Shown here piece after piece: positions 13,352-22,303 of a stretch of DNA of 64,000 nt. The DNA lies in assembly GCA_033857955.1 (NCBI GenBank), contig JAWVCW010000029.1, positions 50,619-114,618 on the forward strand. The letters run 5' to 3'. Every line of letters starts with the position of its first letter. The first letter of the stretch is position 1. The DNA comes from Gaiellasilicea sp033857955 (GTDB lineage: Bacteria; Actinomycetota; Thermoleophilia; Gaiellales; Gaiellaceae). A program made the position numbers and the translations under genes. Below the pieces are notes generated by a model that had not been told where the DNA came from, ran no database searches, and saw nothing but the letters and a program-made list of their open reading frames with translations.

Positions 13352-15216
13352 TGGCCGCCAACCTGGAGGAGCACGCGCTCGCCCGCCTCGAGGCCGCTGC
13401 GGATCTCGACGATCTTGTTGTCGGCCAAGCCGAGCCGGACGGTGCGGATGGACCGGGCGCCGCCCGCACCCGCAAGGGTCACGGTTGCCACCTCGCCGTC
13501 CTGCGAGACCGCCTCGAGCGGAACATGGACGACGCTGCGCCGCCTCGCGACGATGATCCGGACGCTGACGTTCATGCCGGGCTTGACGCCGGCGACGCGC
13601 GGAAGCCGGATCCGGACCGGGAAGGTGACGAGGCCCCCGTTCTCGACGCCGCTCAGCGCCTCGAAGACGACTGTGCCGGGGTAACGCCGGCCACCGAGAG
13701 CGTCCACGCTGACGACCGCCGCCTGGCCGCTGCGCACCCGCGCGACGTCGAATTCGCTCAGGTCGACATCGACCGCAAGGTGGTCGAGATCGGCGACGAC
13801 CGCGACCGGAGTCGCAGGGTCGACCGGCGAGCCGGTGACGCTGAGGAGCGCGGTGACGGTACCGGCGAGCGGTGCGGCGACGGTGAGCCGACCGGCCTGG
13901 CCCTGCCCGGCGGAGACGCGGGCCTCGGCGGAGCGAACCTTCACGCGCGCCAGGGCGAGGTCGATGGCCCCTGCGGGCCCGCCGCGGCGGCGCAGTGCGT
14001 CCAGGTCGGCGAGCGCCTTCGTCAGCTCAACGCGCGCGGCGTCGCGAACTATCGGTGCGGGACGGCGGACCAGGGCAAGCTTTTGCCGCGCGAGCGTCAC
14101 CGCCAGCCGGGCAGCGTTCACCGAGACTGCATCGGCGCCGAGCCTCGCCGTCTGCAACTCGCTCCGGGCCGTGTCGAGCTCTGCTCTCGCCGACGCGACG
14201 GCGAGAGGGCTCTTCGCGTTGGCGAGCTTCGAAACGGCAAGGTCGACCGCCGTCCGCGCCGCCGCAACCGCCGTCGCAGTCGGCGCGCGCTGGAGCGCCT
14301 CGAGGTCGGCTTGTGCCTTGGCCAGCTCGAGCTTTGCCTGGGTCACTTCGCTCGGCAGCGCGCCGCTCGGGAGCTCGACGAGCTTCTGTTGGGCAAGCGT
14401 CACCGCAAGCTGTGCCGCCTCGCGCGCCGTTGCGCTCGGCCCCGTCTGGAGGGCCTCGAGGTCTGCCTGCGCCCGCGCCAGCTCCTGCTGCGCCGCGAGC
14501 ACGTCGGCCGCGGGCGCCGGTCCGCTCGCCTGCGCGAGCTTCTGGTAGGCGACGCCCACCGCTCGCTCCGCTGCCGCCAGGGCGACCGGAGTCGAGACAC
14601 GCCGCAGAACGGCGAGGTCTGCCTCTGCCTTGCGCAGCTCGAGCTGCGCCGCGATGACCTCCGTCTTCGGGGGCCGCACGACGAGCCCGAGCTTGCGGGC
14701 CGCCGCGGCCGCCGCAACGCGGGCCGCGGTCAGCTCCGCCGCCGACGGCGGCAACCCGCGTGCGGGGTCGGCGGTCTCCTTCTGCTGCAGCTCGAGCCGG
14801 GCCGCCTCGAGCTCGCTCCGGGCCTGGTCGAGCGCGACAGCGGCTGCTCCGGCGTCGTCGAGCACGGCGAGCGGCTGTCCGGCAGAGATCCGCTCGCCCG
14901 GCGCGACGAGGTACCGCGCGATCCGGCCGCTGGCCGACGCGAAGACCGCACCCGCTGGCGCGGCGGCCGATGTCGATGCGGCGGTCGAGCCCTGCGCCGC
15001 GGGCGTCGCGGGCGTGTTCGCCGCGCGTGCCGAGACGATCCGGCCGACACCGCCGACCGTCAGAACGACGTCGCCGCGGGCGGCCGTGGCCGTCGGCGCG
15101 GTCGTCGAGCCACCGCCCCCACCCTCGAGCGGCCACACGGCGAGCGCCGTCGCTACGCCCAAGCCCAGCAGCGCCAGCGTCAGGAGGCCCCGCCGAAAGC
15201 TGATCAGCTCGGTCAT
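13348..15216 (-). CDS. HlyD-family membrane fusion/adaptor protein with extended coiled-coil repeats
   Basis: A 622-residue adaptor. N-terminal membrane anchor (RGLLTLALLGLGVATALAVW), Gly/Ser/Thr linker, first half of a lipoyl domain (GRIARYLVAPGERISAGQPL), then an unusually long helical region of some 280 residues built of repeated ~45-residue units ending in motifs such as AQLELRKAEADLAVLR, AKLELAKAQADLEALQ and ARVELTKALADLDALR, then the closing lipoyl half (VAAPLAGTVTALLSV) and beta-barrel/membrane-proximal domains. Most family members have 350-450 residues. The ATG at 15216 is preferred to 15249 because it directly precedes the anchor. It should bridge the MacB-like pump across the envelope. 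Confidence 0.88.
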   Translation of the reverse strand: MTELISFRRGLLTLALLGLGVATALAVWPLEGGGGGSTTAPTATAARGDVVLTVGGVGRIVSARAANTPATPAAQGSTAASTSAAAPAGAVFASASGRIARYLVAPGERISAGQPLAVLDDAGAAAVALDQARSELEAARLELQQKETADPARGLPPSAAELTAARVAAAAAARKLGLVVRPPKTEVIAAQLELRKAEADLAVLRRVSTPVALAAAERAVGVAYQKLAQASGPAPAADVLAAQQELARAQADLEALQTGPSATAREAAQLAVTLAQQKLVELPSGALPSEVTQAKLELAKAQADLEALQRAPTATAVAAARTAVDLAVSKLANAKSPLAVASARAELDTARSELQTARLGADAVSVNAARLAVTLARQKLALVRRPAPIVRDAARVELTKALADLDALRRRGGPAGAIDLALARVKVRSAEARVSAGQGQAGRLTVAAPLAGTVTALLSVTGSPVDPATPVAVVADLDHLAVDVDLSEFDVARVRSGQAAVVSVDALGGRRYPGTVVFEALSGVENGGLVTFPVRIRLPRVAGVKPGMNVSVRIIVARRRSVVHVPLEAVSQDGEVATVTLAGAGGARSIRTVRLGLADNKIVEIRSGLEAGERVLLQVGGQ

Positions 15217-15300
15217 CGAACGGAACGTACGACTCGAAGATGAGAACACGATGACAACGCAGTCAGGCGCTGTTCAGGTCGCTTCGACCATCCTGCTTCG

Positions 15301-16542
15301 ATGCCAGCTCACCCCGGGACTCCAACCCTGCGCGCCCAGACACCGATGGCGCCGAGCGTCGCGCGAACGATGCTCAACAAGGTCCCGGAGGTCACGCTCT
15401 ACTTCTGGATCATCAAGGTCCTCTGCACTACGGTCGGCGAGACCGCAGCGGACTTCCTCAACACGAACCTGAACCTGGGCCTGACCGGCACGACGTACGT
15501 CATCTCCTCCGTCCTGGCCGCGGCGCTGTTCTTCCAGTTCCGGCTGCGACGCTACGTGCCAAGTGCGTACTGGCTTGCCGTCGTGCTGATCAGCGTCGTC
15601 GGCACGCTCATCACCGACAACCTGACAGACAACTTCGGGGTCTCTCTCGTGACGACCACGATCGTCTTCAGCGTGACGCTGGCGGCGGCGTTCGCGGCGT
15701 GGTACGCGAGCGAGCGCACACTCTCGATCCACAGCATCTTCACGACGAGGCGGGAAGCGTTCTACTGGCTCGCCGTGCTGGTCACCTTCGCCCTGGGGAC
15801 CGCGGCAGGCGACCTGACGGCAGAGAGGCTCGCTGTCGGCTACTGGCAGTCCGCGCTCGTCTTCGGCGCGTCGATCGCCGTGGTGTTCGTGGCGCACGCG
15901 CGGTTCGCGCTGAACGCGGTCCTCGCCTTCTGGATTGCCTACATCCTCACGCGGCCGCTCGGAGCATCGATCGGCGACTACCTGTCACAGGCTCGCGCCG
16001 ACGGCGGCCTCGGCCTCGGCACGACGGTGACCAGCGTGGTCTTCCTCCTGACCATCCTGGGCGTGGTCGTGTTCCTGACGATCACGAAACGGGACCGGAT
16101 CGAGGACGAACCGGCACGATCGGCGCTCGAGCCTCCCACCGCCCGCGTCCTCGTCGTCACCAACAAGACGGCCGCAACCGGGGCACTCATCGCCGCCGTC
16201 CGCACGCGCGCTGCCGCGGGACCGGCGGAGTTCGTGATGCTCGTTCCGAACCCCGCGCACCTGGCATTCGACCGCAACAGGCCGGCGAGCGCCGAGGGCG
16301 AGCAGCTGCTCGCGCGGGCCCTGCCGCCGCTCGAGCAGGCAGCCGGCGCCGAAATCGAGGGGCGCGTCGCCGTCAGCCCGAATGCGTTCGACGACATCGT
16401 GGCGGAGCTCGGGCGGCGCAAGTACAGCGAGATCATTCTCGAGACACTGCCCAGCCATGTGTCGCACTGGCTGCACGTCGACCTCGCTCAGCGCATCGCC
16501 CATCTGGGCTACCCGCTGACGACGGTCACACCGACGGCGTAG
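15301..16542 (+). CDS. COG4705-like polytopic membrane protein fused to a stress-protein-like domain
   Basis: A 413-residue protein (398 if the ATG at 15346 is used). Residues ~25-265 hold about eight membrane helices with repeated acidic motifs NKVPEVTLYFWIIKVLCTTV, GETAADFL, ITDNLTDNFG and GTAAGDLTAE, the pattern of the COG4705 membrane family. The last ~130 residues (TARVLVVTNKTAATGALIAA onward, ILETLPSHVSHWLHVDL near the end) look like a soluble alpha/beta domain of universal-stress-protein type. Function of the membrane family is unknown. It is divergent from the adaptor gene (84 bp) and 58 bp upstream of the next ABC operon. Confidence 0.75.
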   Translation: MPAHPGTPTLRAQTPMAPSVARTMLNKVPEVTLYFWIIKVLCTTVGETAADFLNTNLNLGLTGTTYVISSVLAAALFFQFRLRRYVPSAYWLAVVLISVVGTLITDNLTDNFGVSLVTTTIVFSVTLAAAFAAWYASERTLSIHSIFTTRREAFYWLAVLVTFALGTAAGDLTAERLAVGYWQSALVFGASIAVVFVAHARFALNAVLAFWIAYILTRPLGASIGDYLSQARADGGLGLGTTVTSVVFLLTILGVVVFLTITKRDRIEDEPARSALEPPTARVLVVTNKTAATGALIAAVRTRAAAGPAEFVMLVPNPAHLAFDRNRPASAEGEQLLARALPPLEQAAGAEIEGRVAVSPNAFDDIVAELGRRKYSEIILETLPSHVSHWLHVDLAQRIAHLGYPLTTVTPTA

Positions 16543-16600
16543 CGACTCTCGCGACGTCCGTTCAGGCGGCCGTCAGACGATCGCCCGCAGAGTTGGAGCC

Positions 16601-17335
16601 ATGAGCGAGCACGACCCAATTATCGAGATCGAAAGCTTGGTCCATCGCTACGGCGATCTCGAAGTGCTCCACGGGATCGACCTGAAAGTGGAGCAGGGAG
16701 AGATCTTCGGCTTTCTCGGCCACAACGGCGCGGGAAAGACGACGACGATTCACGTCCTCACGACGCTGGTCACGCCGACGTCCGGCTCCGCGCGCGTCTG
16801 CGGGTTCGATGTCGTCGAAGATCGCTTGAACGTCCAGCGGACCATCGGCTACGTGCCCGAGAACGTGCGTCTGTACGACAGCCTGACGGCAGCCGAAAAC
16901 CTCCGGTTCTTCGCAGAGCTCTCAGGCGTCGAGGACGTACCGCGGGCGATCGACGACACTCTGGGCGTCCTCGATTGTCGCGAGCTCGCGGACCGGCGCG
17001 TGGGGACCTTCTCCAAGGGCATGCGCCAGCGGATCGGGATCGCCCAGGCGATCCTGCATCGGCCGCGAGTGCTCTTCCTGGACGAGCCGACGTCGGGCCT
17101 CGACCCGATGGGCGTTCGCCAGCTCCGGGACACGATCGTCCAGTTGAACGGCGAGCTCGGGATCACGATCTTCATGAACACGCACCTGCTGAGTGAAGTG
17201 GCGCGGGTGTGCACGACGATCGGCGTCCTCGCCGAGGGCGACCTGATCTACAACGATTCGCTCGCCGGCACGCTGGAGCGTTTCCCCGACGAGGCCTCGC
17301 TCGAGGACATCTACGTCCGGCTCGAAGTGCAATGA
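16601..17335 (+). CDS. ABC transporter ATP-binding protein
   Basis: A 244-residue exporter-type ATPase. Walker A GHNGAGKTTTIHVL, Q-loop region GYVPENVRLYDSLTA, signature FSKGMRQRIGIAQAI, Walker B VLFLDEPTSGLDP and switch His in MNTHLLSEVARV. First gene of a six-gene rightward operon with two permeases, a lipoprotein and a two-component system. Its stop overlaps the next ATG (ATGA). Confidence 0.93.
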   Translation: MSEHDPIIEIESLVHRYGDLEVLHGIDLKVEQGEIFGFLGHNGAGKTTTIHVLTTLVTPTSGSARVCGFDVVEDRLNVQRTIGYVPENVRLYDSLTAAENLRFFAELSGVEDVPRAIDDTLGVLDCRELADRRVGTFSKGMRQRIGIAQAILHRPRVLFLDEPTSGLDPMGVRQLRDTIVQLNGELGITIFMNTHLLSEVARVCTTIGVLAEGDLIYNDSLAGTLERFPDEASLEDIYVRLEVQ

Positions 17336-18258
17336 GCGCGACCGTCGTGATCGCCCGCCAGCACGTTCGGTCGCTGTCTCGGAGCCGCACCTTCGTCCTG
17401 ATCCTCGGCGTGCTGCTGCTGATGACCGCGGTCTCCGGGCTCATCGGCTGGTCGAGCCACGCGACGATCATCCGGGTCTACGACGAGACGGTGCGAATAC
17501 TCGCGGCCGCCGGCAAGTCCGCTCCTCCGAACCCGTTCGCATCCAAGCCGCGCCTGTCGCTGCTGGACAACATGATCATCTACATCCCGCTCATCGGCGC
17601 GCTGATGGCGATCGTCATCGGCCACATGAGCGTCACGGCCGATCGACAGGCCGGCGTCACGGGAGTCATCTTCTCTCGCCCGGTCCAGCGGTCGTCGTAC
17701 TTCTGGGGCAAGCTGACCGGGAGCGCGCTCGCGGGCTCCGTGATCATGGCTGCCTGTCTCGTCCTGAGCGTTCTCTCGCTCACGCTGATCAACGGCGGTT
17801 TCCCGACCGCGTCCGAGTTTCTGCGGCTGACGCTCTTCTACGCGCTGTCCAGTCTCTACCTGCTGCTCTTCGTCCTGGTCGGGATGGTCGCCGCGCTGCT
17901 CACCCGCAGCCAGTCGATGGGTCTCTTCGCCGCGGTCGCGGTGTGGGTGCTCGTGACCTTCGCGACCCCGCAGTTCACCGCGGGTCTCCGCCCGGTCGCC
18001 TCGCTCAATCCCGTGACGGATCCCGCCACGGTGAGCAGATCGACGTTCTTCAGGATCACCTCGAGGGCCAAGCCGATCGCCGTCAACGAGCAGTACAAGG
18101 CGCTCAGCACCCGGATCCTCACCGAGGGCAGCGGGGCAAGGCCGGCCAAGTCTGCGGCCCAACTCGCTCCCATCGCCTTCTTCCTCCTGCTCCTGGGCGG
18201 ATGGGCGAACCTGCTCGTCCGGCGGCGCGACTTCTCCGAGGAGACCGCTCGTGACTAG
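17332..18258 (+). CDS. ABC transporter permease (ABC-2 family)
   Basis: A 308-residue protein with an N-terminal helix (TFVLILGVLLLMTAVSGLIG), an extracytoplasmic loop, and five further helices. SVTADRQAGVTGVIFSRPV is the conserved coupling segment of ABC-2 permeases. The ATG at 17332 overlaps the ATPase stop. Paired with the next permease, so the pump is likely a heterodimer in the membrane with one shared ATPase. Confidence 0.85.
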   Translation: MSATVVIARQHVRSLSRSRTFVLILGVLLLMTAVSGLIGWSSHATIIRVYDETVRILAAAGKSAPPNPFASKPRLSLLDNMIIYIPLIGALMAIVIGHMSVTADRQAGVTGVIFSRPVQRSSYFWGKLTGSALAGSVIMAACLVLSVLSLTLINGGFPTASEFLRLTLFYALSSLYLLLFVLVGMVAALLTRSQSMGLFAAVAVWVLVTFATPQFTAGLRPVASLNPVTDPATVSRSTFFRITSRAKPIAVNEQYKALSTRILTEGSGARPAKSAAQLAPIAFFLLLLGGWANLLVRRRDFSEETARD

Positions 18259-19234
18259 GCCTCTCGGCGGCAGGGTCCTGACGCTCGGGCGTCACGAATA
18301 TCGATTCGCGTTTCGCAGCGGCGTCCTCCTCCTGCTGATTCTCAGCATGGTCCTGGTCGCCGCGGGATCGATCACGATCGCCTCCTTCGACTTCAGGGCG
18401 CAGGTCGCCGACTACAACGCATACCTCCAGCAGGCCAAGGCGGCCGGTGTGGCGGTGACCGCGGGACCGCAGTTCTTCCCACTCCAGCTGCTACGAGGGG
18501 TCATCGAGTACATCGAGATCATCGGGGCCGTCATCGCGATCGGGCTCGGCTACCTGAGCGTCGCCCGCGAGCGAACGGGCAACACACTGCCGCTGATCTT
18601 CACCAGACCCGTTCGTGCACGCGATCTCTTCCTCGGGCGCTTGCTGGGCGCCGCAGCCCTGATCGGCACGATCCTGGCGGCGACCGCGGTGATCTCGCTG
18701 ATCGTGGTGGGCACCGTCGGCGGCCACTGGCTGAACGGGACGGAGTTGCTCAGGCTGGCGATCGCCTTCGTCGCCGCGTTCGTCTACATGCTGCTGTTCT
18801 ACGCGCTCGGGACGTGGCTCTCGGCCCGCAGCCGAGTGGTGGCGAACGGCCTCGTGCTCGCGCTCGTGATCTGGCTGTCCGTCGTCCTCGTCCTGCCCCA
18901 GATCGGGGACACGATGGACCCGGACAACCAGGTTCCCGGTGGGCTGTTCCACGCCCTTCAGGTGAGGAAGCCCGACGAGAAGCGCGTTCTCGCCCACTTC
19001 TCCACCTACGAGAAGGTGCGAAACGACCTCGAGGAGATGTCGCTCTCGAAGCACTTCGAACGCGTGACCTTCGCGGTCACCGGGATCAAGGACACCTACA
19101 ACGGCAAATCACTCGGCGCAGTTGCGCACGGAAAGCGCAACGACATTGCCTGGCTCGCCTTCTACTCGGCACTGCTCGGCGGCCTGATGTGGTCCGGCCT
19201 CACGCGCCAACGCGCTCTACCGAGGGAGGCATGA
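18251..19234 (+). CDS. ABC transporter permease (ABC-2 family)
   Basis: A 327-residue permease with the same layout as its upstream neighbour: N-terminal helix (GVLLLLILSMVLVAAGSITI), loop, and five helices, with YLSVARERTGNTLPLIFTRP as the coupling segment. Overlaps the upstream gene by 8 nt and the downstream lipoprotein gene by 4 nt. Substrate unknown. Confidence 0.85.
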   Translation: MTRPLGGRVLTLGRHEYRFAFRSGVLLLLILSMVLVAAGSITIASFDFRAQVADYNAYLQQAKAAGVAVTAGPQFFPLQLLRGVIEYIEIIGAVIAIGLGYLSVARERTGNTLPLIFTRPVRARDLFLGRLLGAAALIGTILAATAVISLIVVGTVGGHWLNGTELLRLAIAFVAAFVYMLLFYALGTWLSARSRVVANGLVLALVIWLSVVLVLPQIGDTMDPDNQVPGGLFHALQVRKPDEKRVLAHFSTYEKVRNDLEEMSLSKHFERVTFAVTGIKDTYNGKSLGAVAHGKRNDIAWLAFYSALLGGLMWSGLTRQRALPREA

Positions 19235-19827
19235 TGAAACCCAGGAACGTGCTCGCAGCACTCGCGATCGGAACAGCGGTTGTCCTCGCAAGCGGCTGCG
19301 GAGGAAGCAAGACCGCAGCAAACCCGACGACACCGGCGACCTCGACCAGCCCCGCAGCAACAACCGCCCCACCGACGAGCACGAGCGTGCTCCCGGTGGC
19401 CAAGAACCCGATCTCGAACACCACCAAGCCCGCGGGCCTGGCGATCACCAAAGTGCTCGTCGAGAACAACGTCTCGCCTGCCACCAACCAGGTCGTCGCC
19501 GACCATCTCGAGATCTCGCTGAAGAACACGAGCGCCAAGCCGCTCAGCCAGATCGAGGTCTACTACAAGATCACCGACCCGAAGAAGACCGTCTCAGAGG
19601 GCTACTACACCAAGTTGGACGGCTTCACGATCGCCCCGGGCGCATCCCGGGTCGCGCACTTCGACCAGACCGCCGGCAAGGATCACTACCCGGTCAACAA
19701 GTACAGCCTCTACTACACCGACAAGAACGCCCTCGTCGTGGACGTCATGGCCGGCGCCCCGGGCGTTCAGCCGGTGACGTCCACCGTGAAGAAGGACGCC
19801 GGCGGCCCTGAGGATCCTTCGGCGTAA
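19231..19827 (+). CDS. Lipoprotein of an ABC/two-component operon
   Basis: A 198-residue lipoprotein. Signal peptide with lipobox LASGCGG (Cys near residue 23), a Thr/Pro/Ala/Ser-rich linker of about 40 residues, then a folded domain of about 120 residues (AITKVLVENNVSPATNQVVA, ISLKNTSAKPLSQIEVYYKI, FDQTAGKDHYPVNKYSLYYT) resembling beta-sandwich extracellular domains. A ribosome binding site (GGGAGG) precedes the ATG, which overlaps the permease stop. It may be a sensor or substrate-capturing partner of the transporter. The family was not identified. Confidence 0.8.
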   Translation: MMKPRNVLAALAIGTAVVLASGCGGSKTAANPTTPATSTSPAATTAPPTSTSVLPVAKNPISNTTKPAGLAITKVLVENNVSPATNQVVADHLEISLKNTSAKPLSQIEVYYKITDPKKTVSEGYYTKLDGFTIAPGASRVAHFDQTAGKDHYPVNKYSLYYTDKNALVVDVMAGAPGVQPVTSTVKKDAGGPEDPSA

Positions 19828-20552
19828 TGGGGTCCCAGGCCGCCCAGGCGCCGAGTTCCGCCGCGGGCGATACTGCGGGGGCGGTGATCGACCCGCAGGT
19901 GATCCTTCTCGAGGACGACGCCGAGCTTCGCTCGCTCGTCGCCCGCGGGCTGCGTGAGGAAGGGTTCGTGGTCACAACCGCCTCGACGGCGGCTGAGCTT
20001 CTGAGCCGCGTCGGCGACGCCGATCCGGACGCCCTCGTCGTGGACATCGGCCTGCCCGATGCCGACGGGCGCGACGTCGTCCAGGCGCTTCGCGCCCAGG
20101 GAGTCGGCGCGCCCGTGATCTTCCTCACCGCGCGGGACGCGCTCCCCGACCGGCTGGCGGGCTTTGCCGCCGGCGGCGACGACTATCTGACAAAGCCGTT
20201 CGCCTTCGTCGAGCTCGTGGCGCGCCTGCGCGCTCTGATCAAGCGGGGTGGCGCAGATCTCTCGGTCGAGGTCGAAGGGCTACGGCTCGACCCGGCCACA
20301 CACGACGCCTCGTGCGGCGGCCGGACGACCGACCTGACGCCGACCGAGTTCCGCATCCTCGCCCGCCTCGGCAGCGCTCCCGGCGACGCCGTCCGCCGCC
20401 GGGAGCTCGTCCAGGCCGCGTGGCCGCACGGCGCGATCGTCCACGAGAACACGCTCGACGTCTACATCGCCCGACTGCGGCGCAAGCTCGAGTCCCTGCC
20501 GGGGGCGCCCGAGATCGCGACCGTCCACGGCGTCGGCTACTCGTTGCGATGA
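19827..20552 (+). CDS. OmpR/PhoB-family response regulator
   Basis: A 241-residue regulator. Receiver domain from ~residue 24: acidic pair LLEDDAE, phospho-acceptor Asp in ALVVDIGLPDADG, Thr in IFLTARDA, Lys in YLTKPFAFVEL. C-terminal winged helix begins DLTPTEFRILARLG and ends with NTLDVYIARLRRKLE and VHGVGYSLR. The ATG overlaps the lipoprotein stop (TAATG). Partner is the adjacent histidine kinase; the likely target is this transporter operon. Confidence 0.93.
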   Translation: MGSQAAQAPSSAAGDTAGAVIDPQVILLEDDAELRSLVARGLREEGFVVTTASTAAELLSRVGDADPDALVVDIGLPDADGRDVVQALRAQGVGAPVIFLTARDALPDRLAGFAAGGDDYLTKPFAFVELVARLRALIKRGGADLSVEVEGLRLDPATHDASCGGRTTDLTPTEFRILARLGSAPGDAVRRRELVQAAWPHGAIVHENTLDVYIARLRRKLESLPGAPEIATVHGVGYSLR

Positions 20553-21886
20553 AGCTGCCGCGCCTCGGCGTCCGCTCACGGCTGCTCGTCGCGATCGTCG
20601 CCGCGGTCGCCTTCGCGCTCGCGCTCGCGCTCGTCGCGTTCTCGTTCCTGCTCGATCAGCGGCTCTCCGCGAGCGCAACGTCGCTCGCCAAAGGACGCGC
20701 ACAAGCTGAGCTCTCCTCGCTCCAGATCCGCAACGGAGAGCTCGTCGCACCGGAGGGTCCCGACGACGTACCGGTCGCGAGTCAGGTGTGGGTGTTCAGC
20801 GGCTCCCGCGTGCTCGAGGCCCCAAGCGTGTCAGCTGAGGTCGACCGGGCGGCACGCTCCCTGGCGGGAGGACCAGACCGATCGCTCGACATTCGCGAGC
20901 AGACACGCCTGTACGCGCTGCCCATCGTGGAGAAGGGCGTCCGCTACGGCACCGTCGTCTCGGCTATCTCCCTTGACCCGTACGAGGAGACCAGTCGTAC
21001 GGCGCTGATCGGATCGATCGCGCTGGCGGTGCTCGTGCTCGCCGCGGTCACCATGCTGGCGCGCTTGATGCTCGGCCGCGCGCTGCTGCCGGTCTCGCGC
21101 ATGACGGAGGATGCCGCCGCCTGGAGCGAGCACGACCTCGACCACCGCTTCAACCGCGGTGAGCCCTACGACGAGCTCACCCGGCTCGCAGCCACTCTCG
21201 ACCGGCTGCTGGAGCGCATCGCCGCGAGCCTCCGCCACGAGCAACGGTTCACGGCCGAGGTCTCGCACGAGCTGCGCACCCCACTGGCCCGCATCAGCGG
21301 AGAAGCAGAGCTGATGCTCCGCCGCGAACGGACGCCCGACGAGTACCGGGAAGCGCTCGCGGCGATCCAGCGCAGCGCCGACCAGATGACGCACACCGTC
21401 GAGACGCTCGTCGCGGCGGCTCGCCAGGAAGCCGGCCTCGCCGGCGCGACAAGCGACGCCCGTGACGCGGTCGGGGCAGCTGCGAGCAACGTTCGTGAGA
21501 CGGCTCGGGAGATGGACGTTCGCGTCACGCTGCCTGCCGAGCCTGTACGGGTGGCGGTCGACGAGGAGCTGGCCGCGCGCATGATCCAGCCGCTGCTCGA
21601 CAACGCCGTCCGCTACGGGCAATCGACTGTCGAAGTGTCCCTCACCCGGAACGGCTCGTCCGCCTCGATCCGGGTCGCGGACGACGGGCCGGGTGTCGCC
21701 GAGCACGAGCGGACGAGCATCTTCGAGCCTGGCACGCGGGGCGAAGCAGCGGGGAGCAGGGTCGACGGTGCGGGCCTCGGCCTCGCGCTCGCCCAGCGGC
21801 TGGTCCAAAGCGCCGGCGGTGAGATCACCGCGGTCGCGAGCAGCTCCGGCGGCGACTTTGTGATCACTCTTCCGCTCGCCGGCTAG
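20549..21886 (+). CDS. Sensor histidine kinase
   Basis: A 445-residue membrane kinase. Two membrane helices (LLVAIVAAVAFALALALVAF near residue 15, and IGSIALAVLVLAAVTMLARL near 160) enclose an extracytoplasmic sensor of about 110 residues. A HAMP-like linker follows, then H-box EVSHELRTPLARI, N-box QPLLDNAVRYG, G1 VADDGPGV, F-box IFEPGTRG and G2 GAGLGLALAQRL. Overlaps the regulator gene by 4 nt (ATGA). Confidence 0.93.
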   Translation: MKLPRLGVRSRLLVAIVAAVAFALALALVAFSFLLDQRLSASATSLAKGRAQAELSSLQIRNGELVAPEGPDDVPVASQVWVFSGSRVLEAPSVSAEVDRAARSLAGGPDRSLDIREQTRLYALPIVEKGVRYGTVVSAISLDPYEETSRTALIGSIALAVLVLAAVTMLARLMLGRALLPVSRMTEDAAAWSEHDLDHRFNRGEPYDELTRLAATLDRLLERIAASLRHEQRFTAEVSHELRTPLARISGEAELMLRRERTPDEYREALAAIQRSADQMTHTVETLVAAARQEAGLAGATSDARDAVGAAASNVRETAREMDVRVTLPAEPVRVAVDEELAARMIQPLLDNAVRYGQSTVEVSLTRNGSSASIRVADDGPGVAEHERTSIFEPGTRGEAAGSRVDGAGLGLALAQRLVQSAGGEITAVASSSGGDFVITLPLAG

Positions 21887-21887
21887 C

Positions 21888-22211
21888 GTGGGACTCGAAC
21901 GGGGCCTCGAGCTGATCGCCGCAGGGGAGTTCTTCGCGGCGCACGAGGAGCTCGAGGACGAGTGGCGGGAGGCGGCGCAGGAGGAGCGAGACTTCCTGCA
22001 GGGGCTTGTCCACGTCGCGGTTGCGTGGTACCAGGCCGGGCGCGGTAGGCGTCCGGGTTGCGAGCGGCAGCTCGCGAAGGCGGCACGCCGGCTCGGTCCC
22101 TACGCGCCGAGTCACCGAGGCGTGGACGTCGCGGCTGCGCTCGGTTCGGTCGCGGCGGCACAGGAGCTCGTCGCCCGCGGCGAGCTGCACCTCCCGCCTC
22201 CGAACCTGTAG
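21888..22211 (+). CDS. DUF309-family protein
   Basis: A 107-residue helical protein. The signature FFAAHEELEDEWREA and the LQGLVHVAVAWYQA helix match the DUF309 family (His/Glu-rich helical bundle of unknown function). The GTG at 21888 is 1 nt after the kinase stop, so it is probably read through from the ABC/two-component operon. Confidence 0.75.
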   Translation: MGLERGLELIAAGEFFAAHEELEDEWREAAQEERDFLQGLVHVAVAWYQAGRGRRPGCERQLAKAARRLGPYAPSHRGVDVAAALGSVAAAQELVARGELHLPPPNL

Positions 22212-22303
22212 CGCTGCGAGGCCGGCGGCAATTTTGTAGGGTCGCGCCAGGGTCAGTTCTGCGGCAGCCCGTTCCCGAAAAACCCGTGAAGGGAGAGCCG
22301 CAG

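Noticed and set aside
13351..15243. A 630-codon plus-strand frame opposite the adaptor gene.
   Set aside because: Shadow frame; the minus strand carries the membrane anchor, lipoyl halves and coiled coil.
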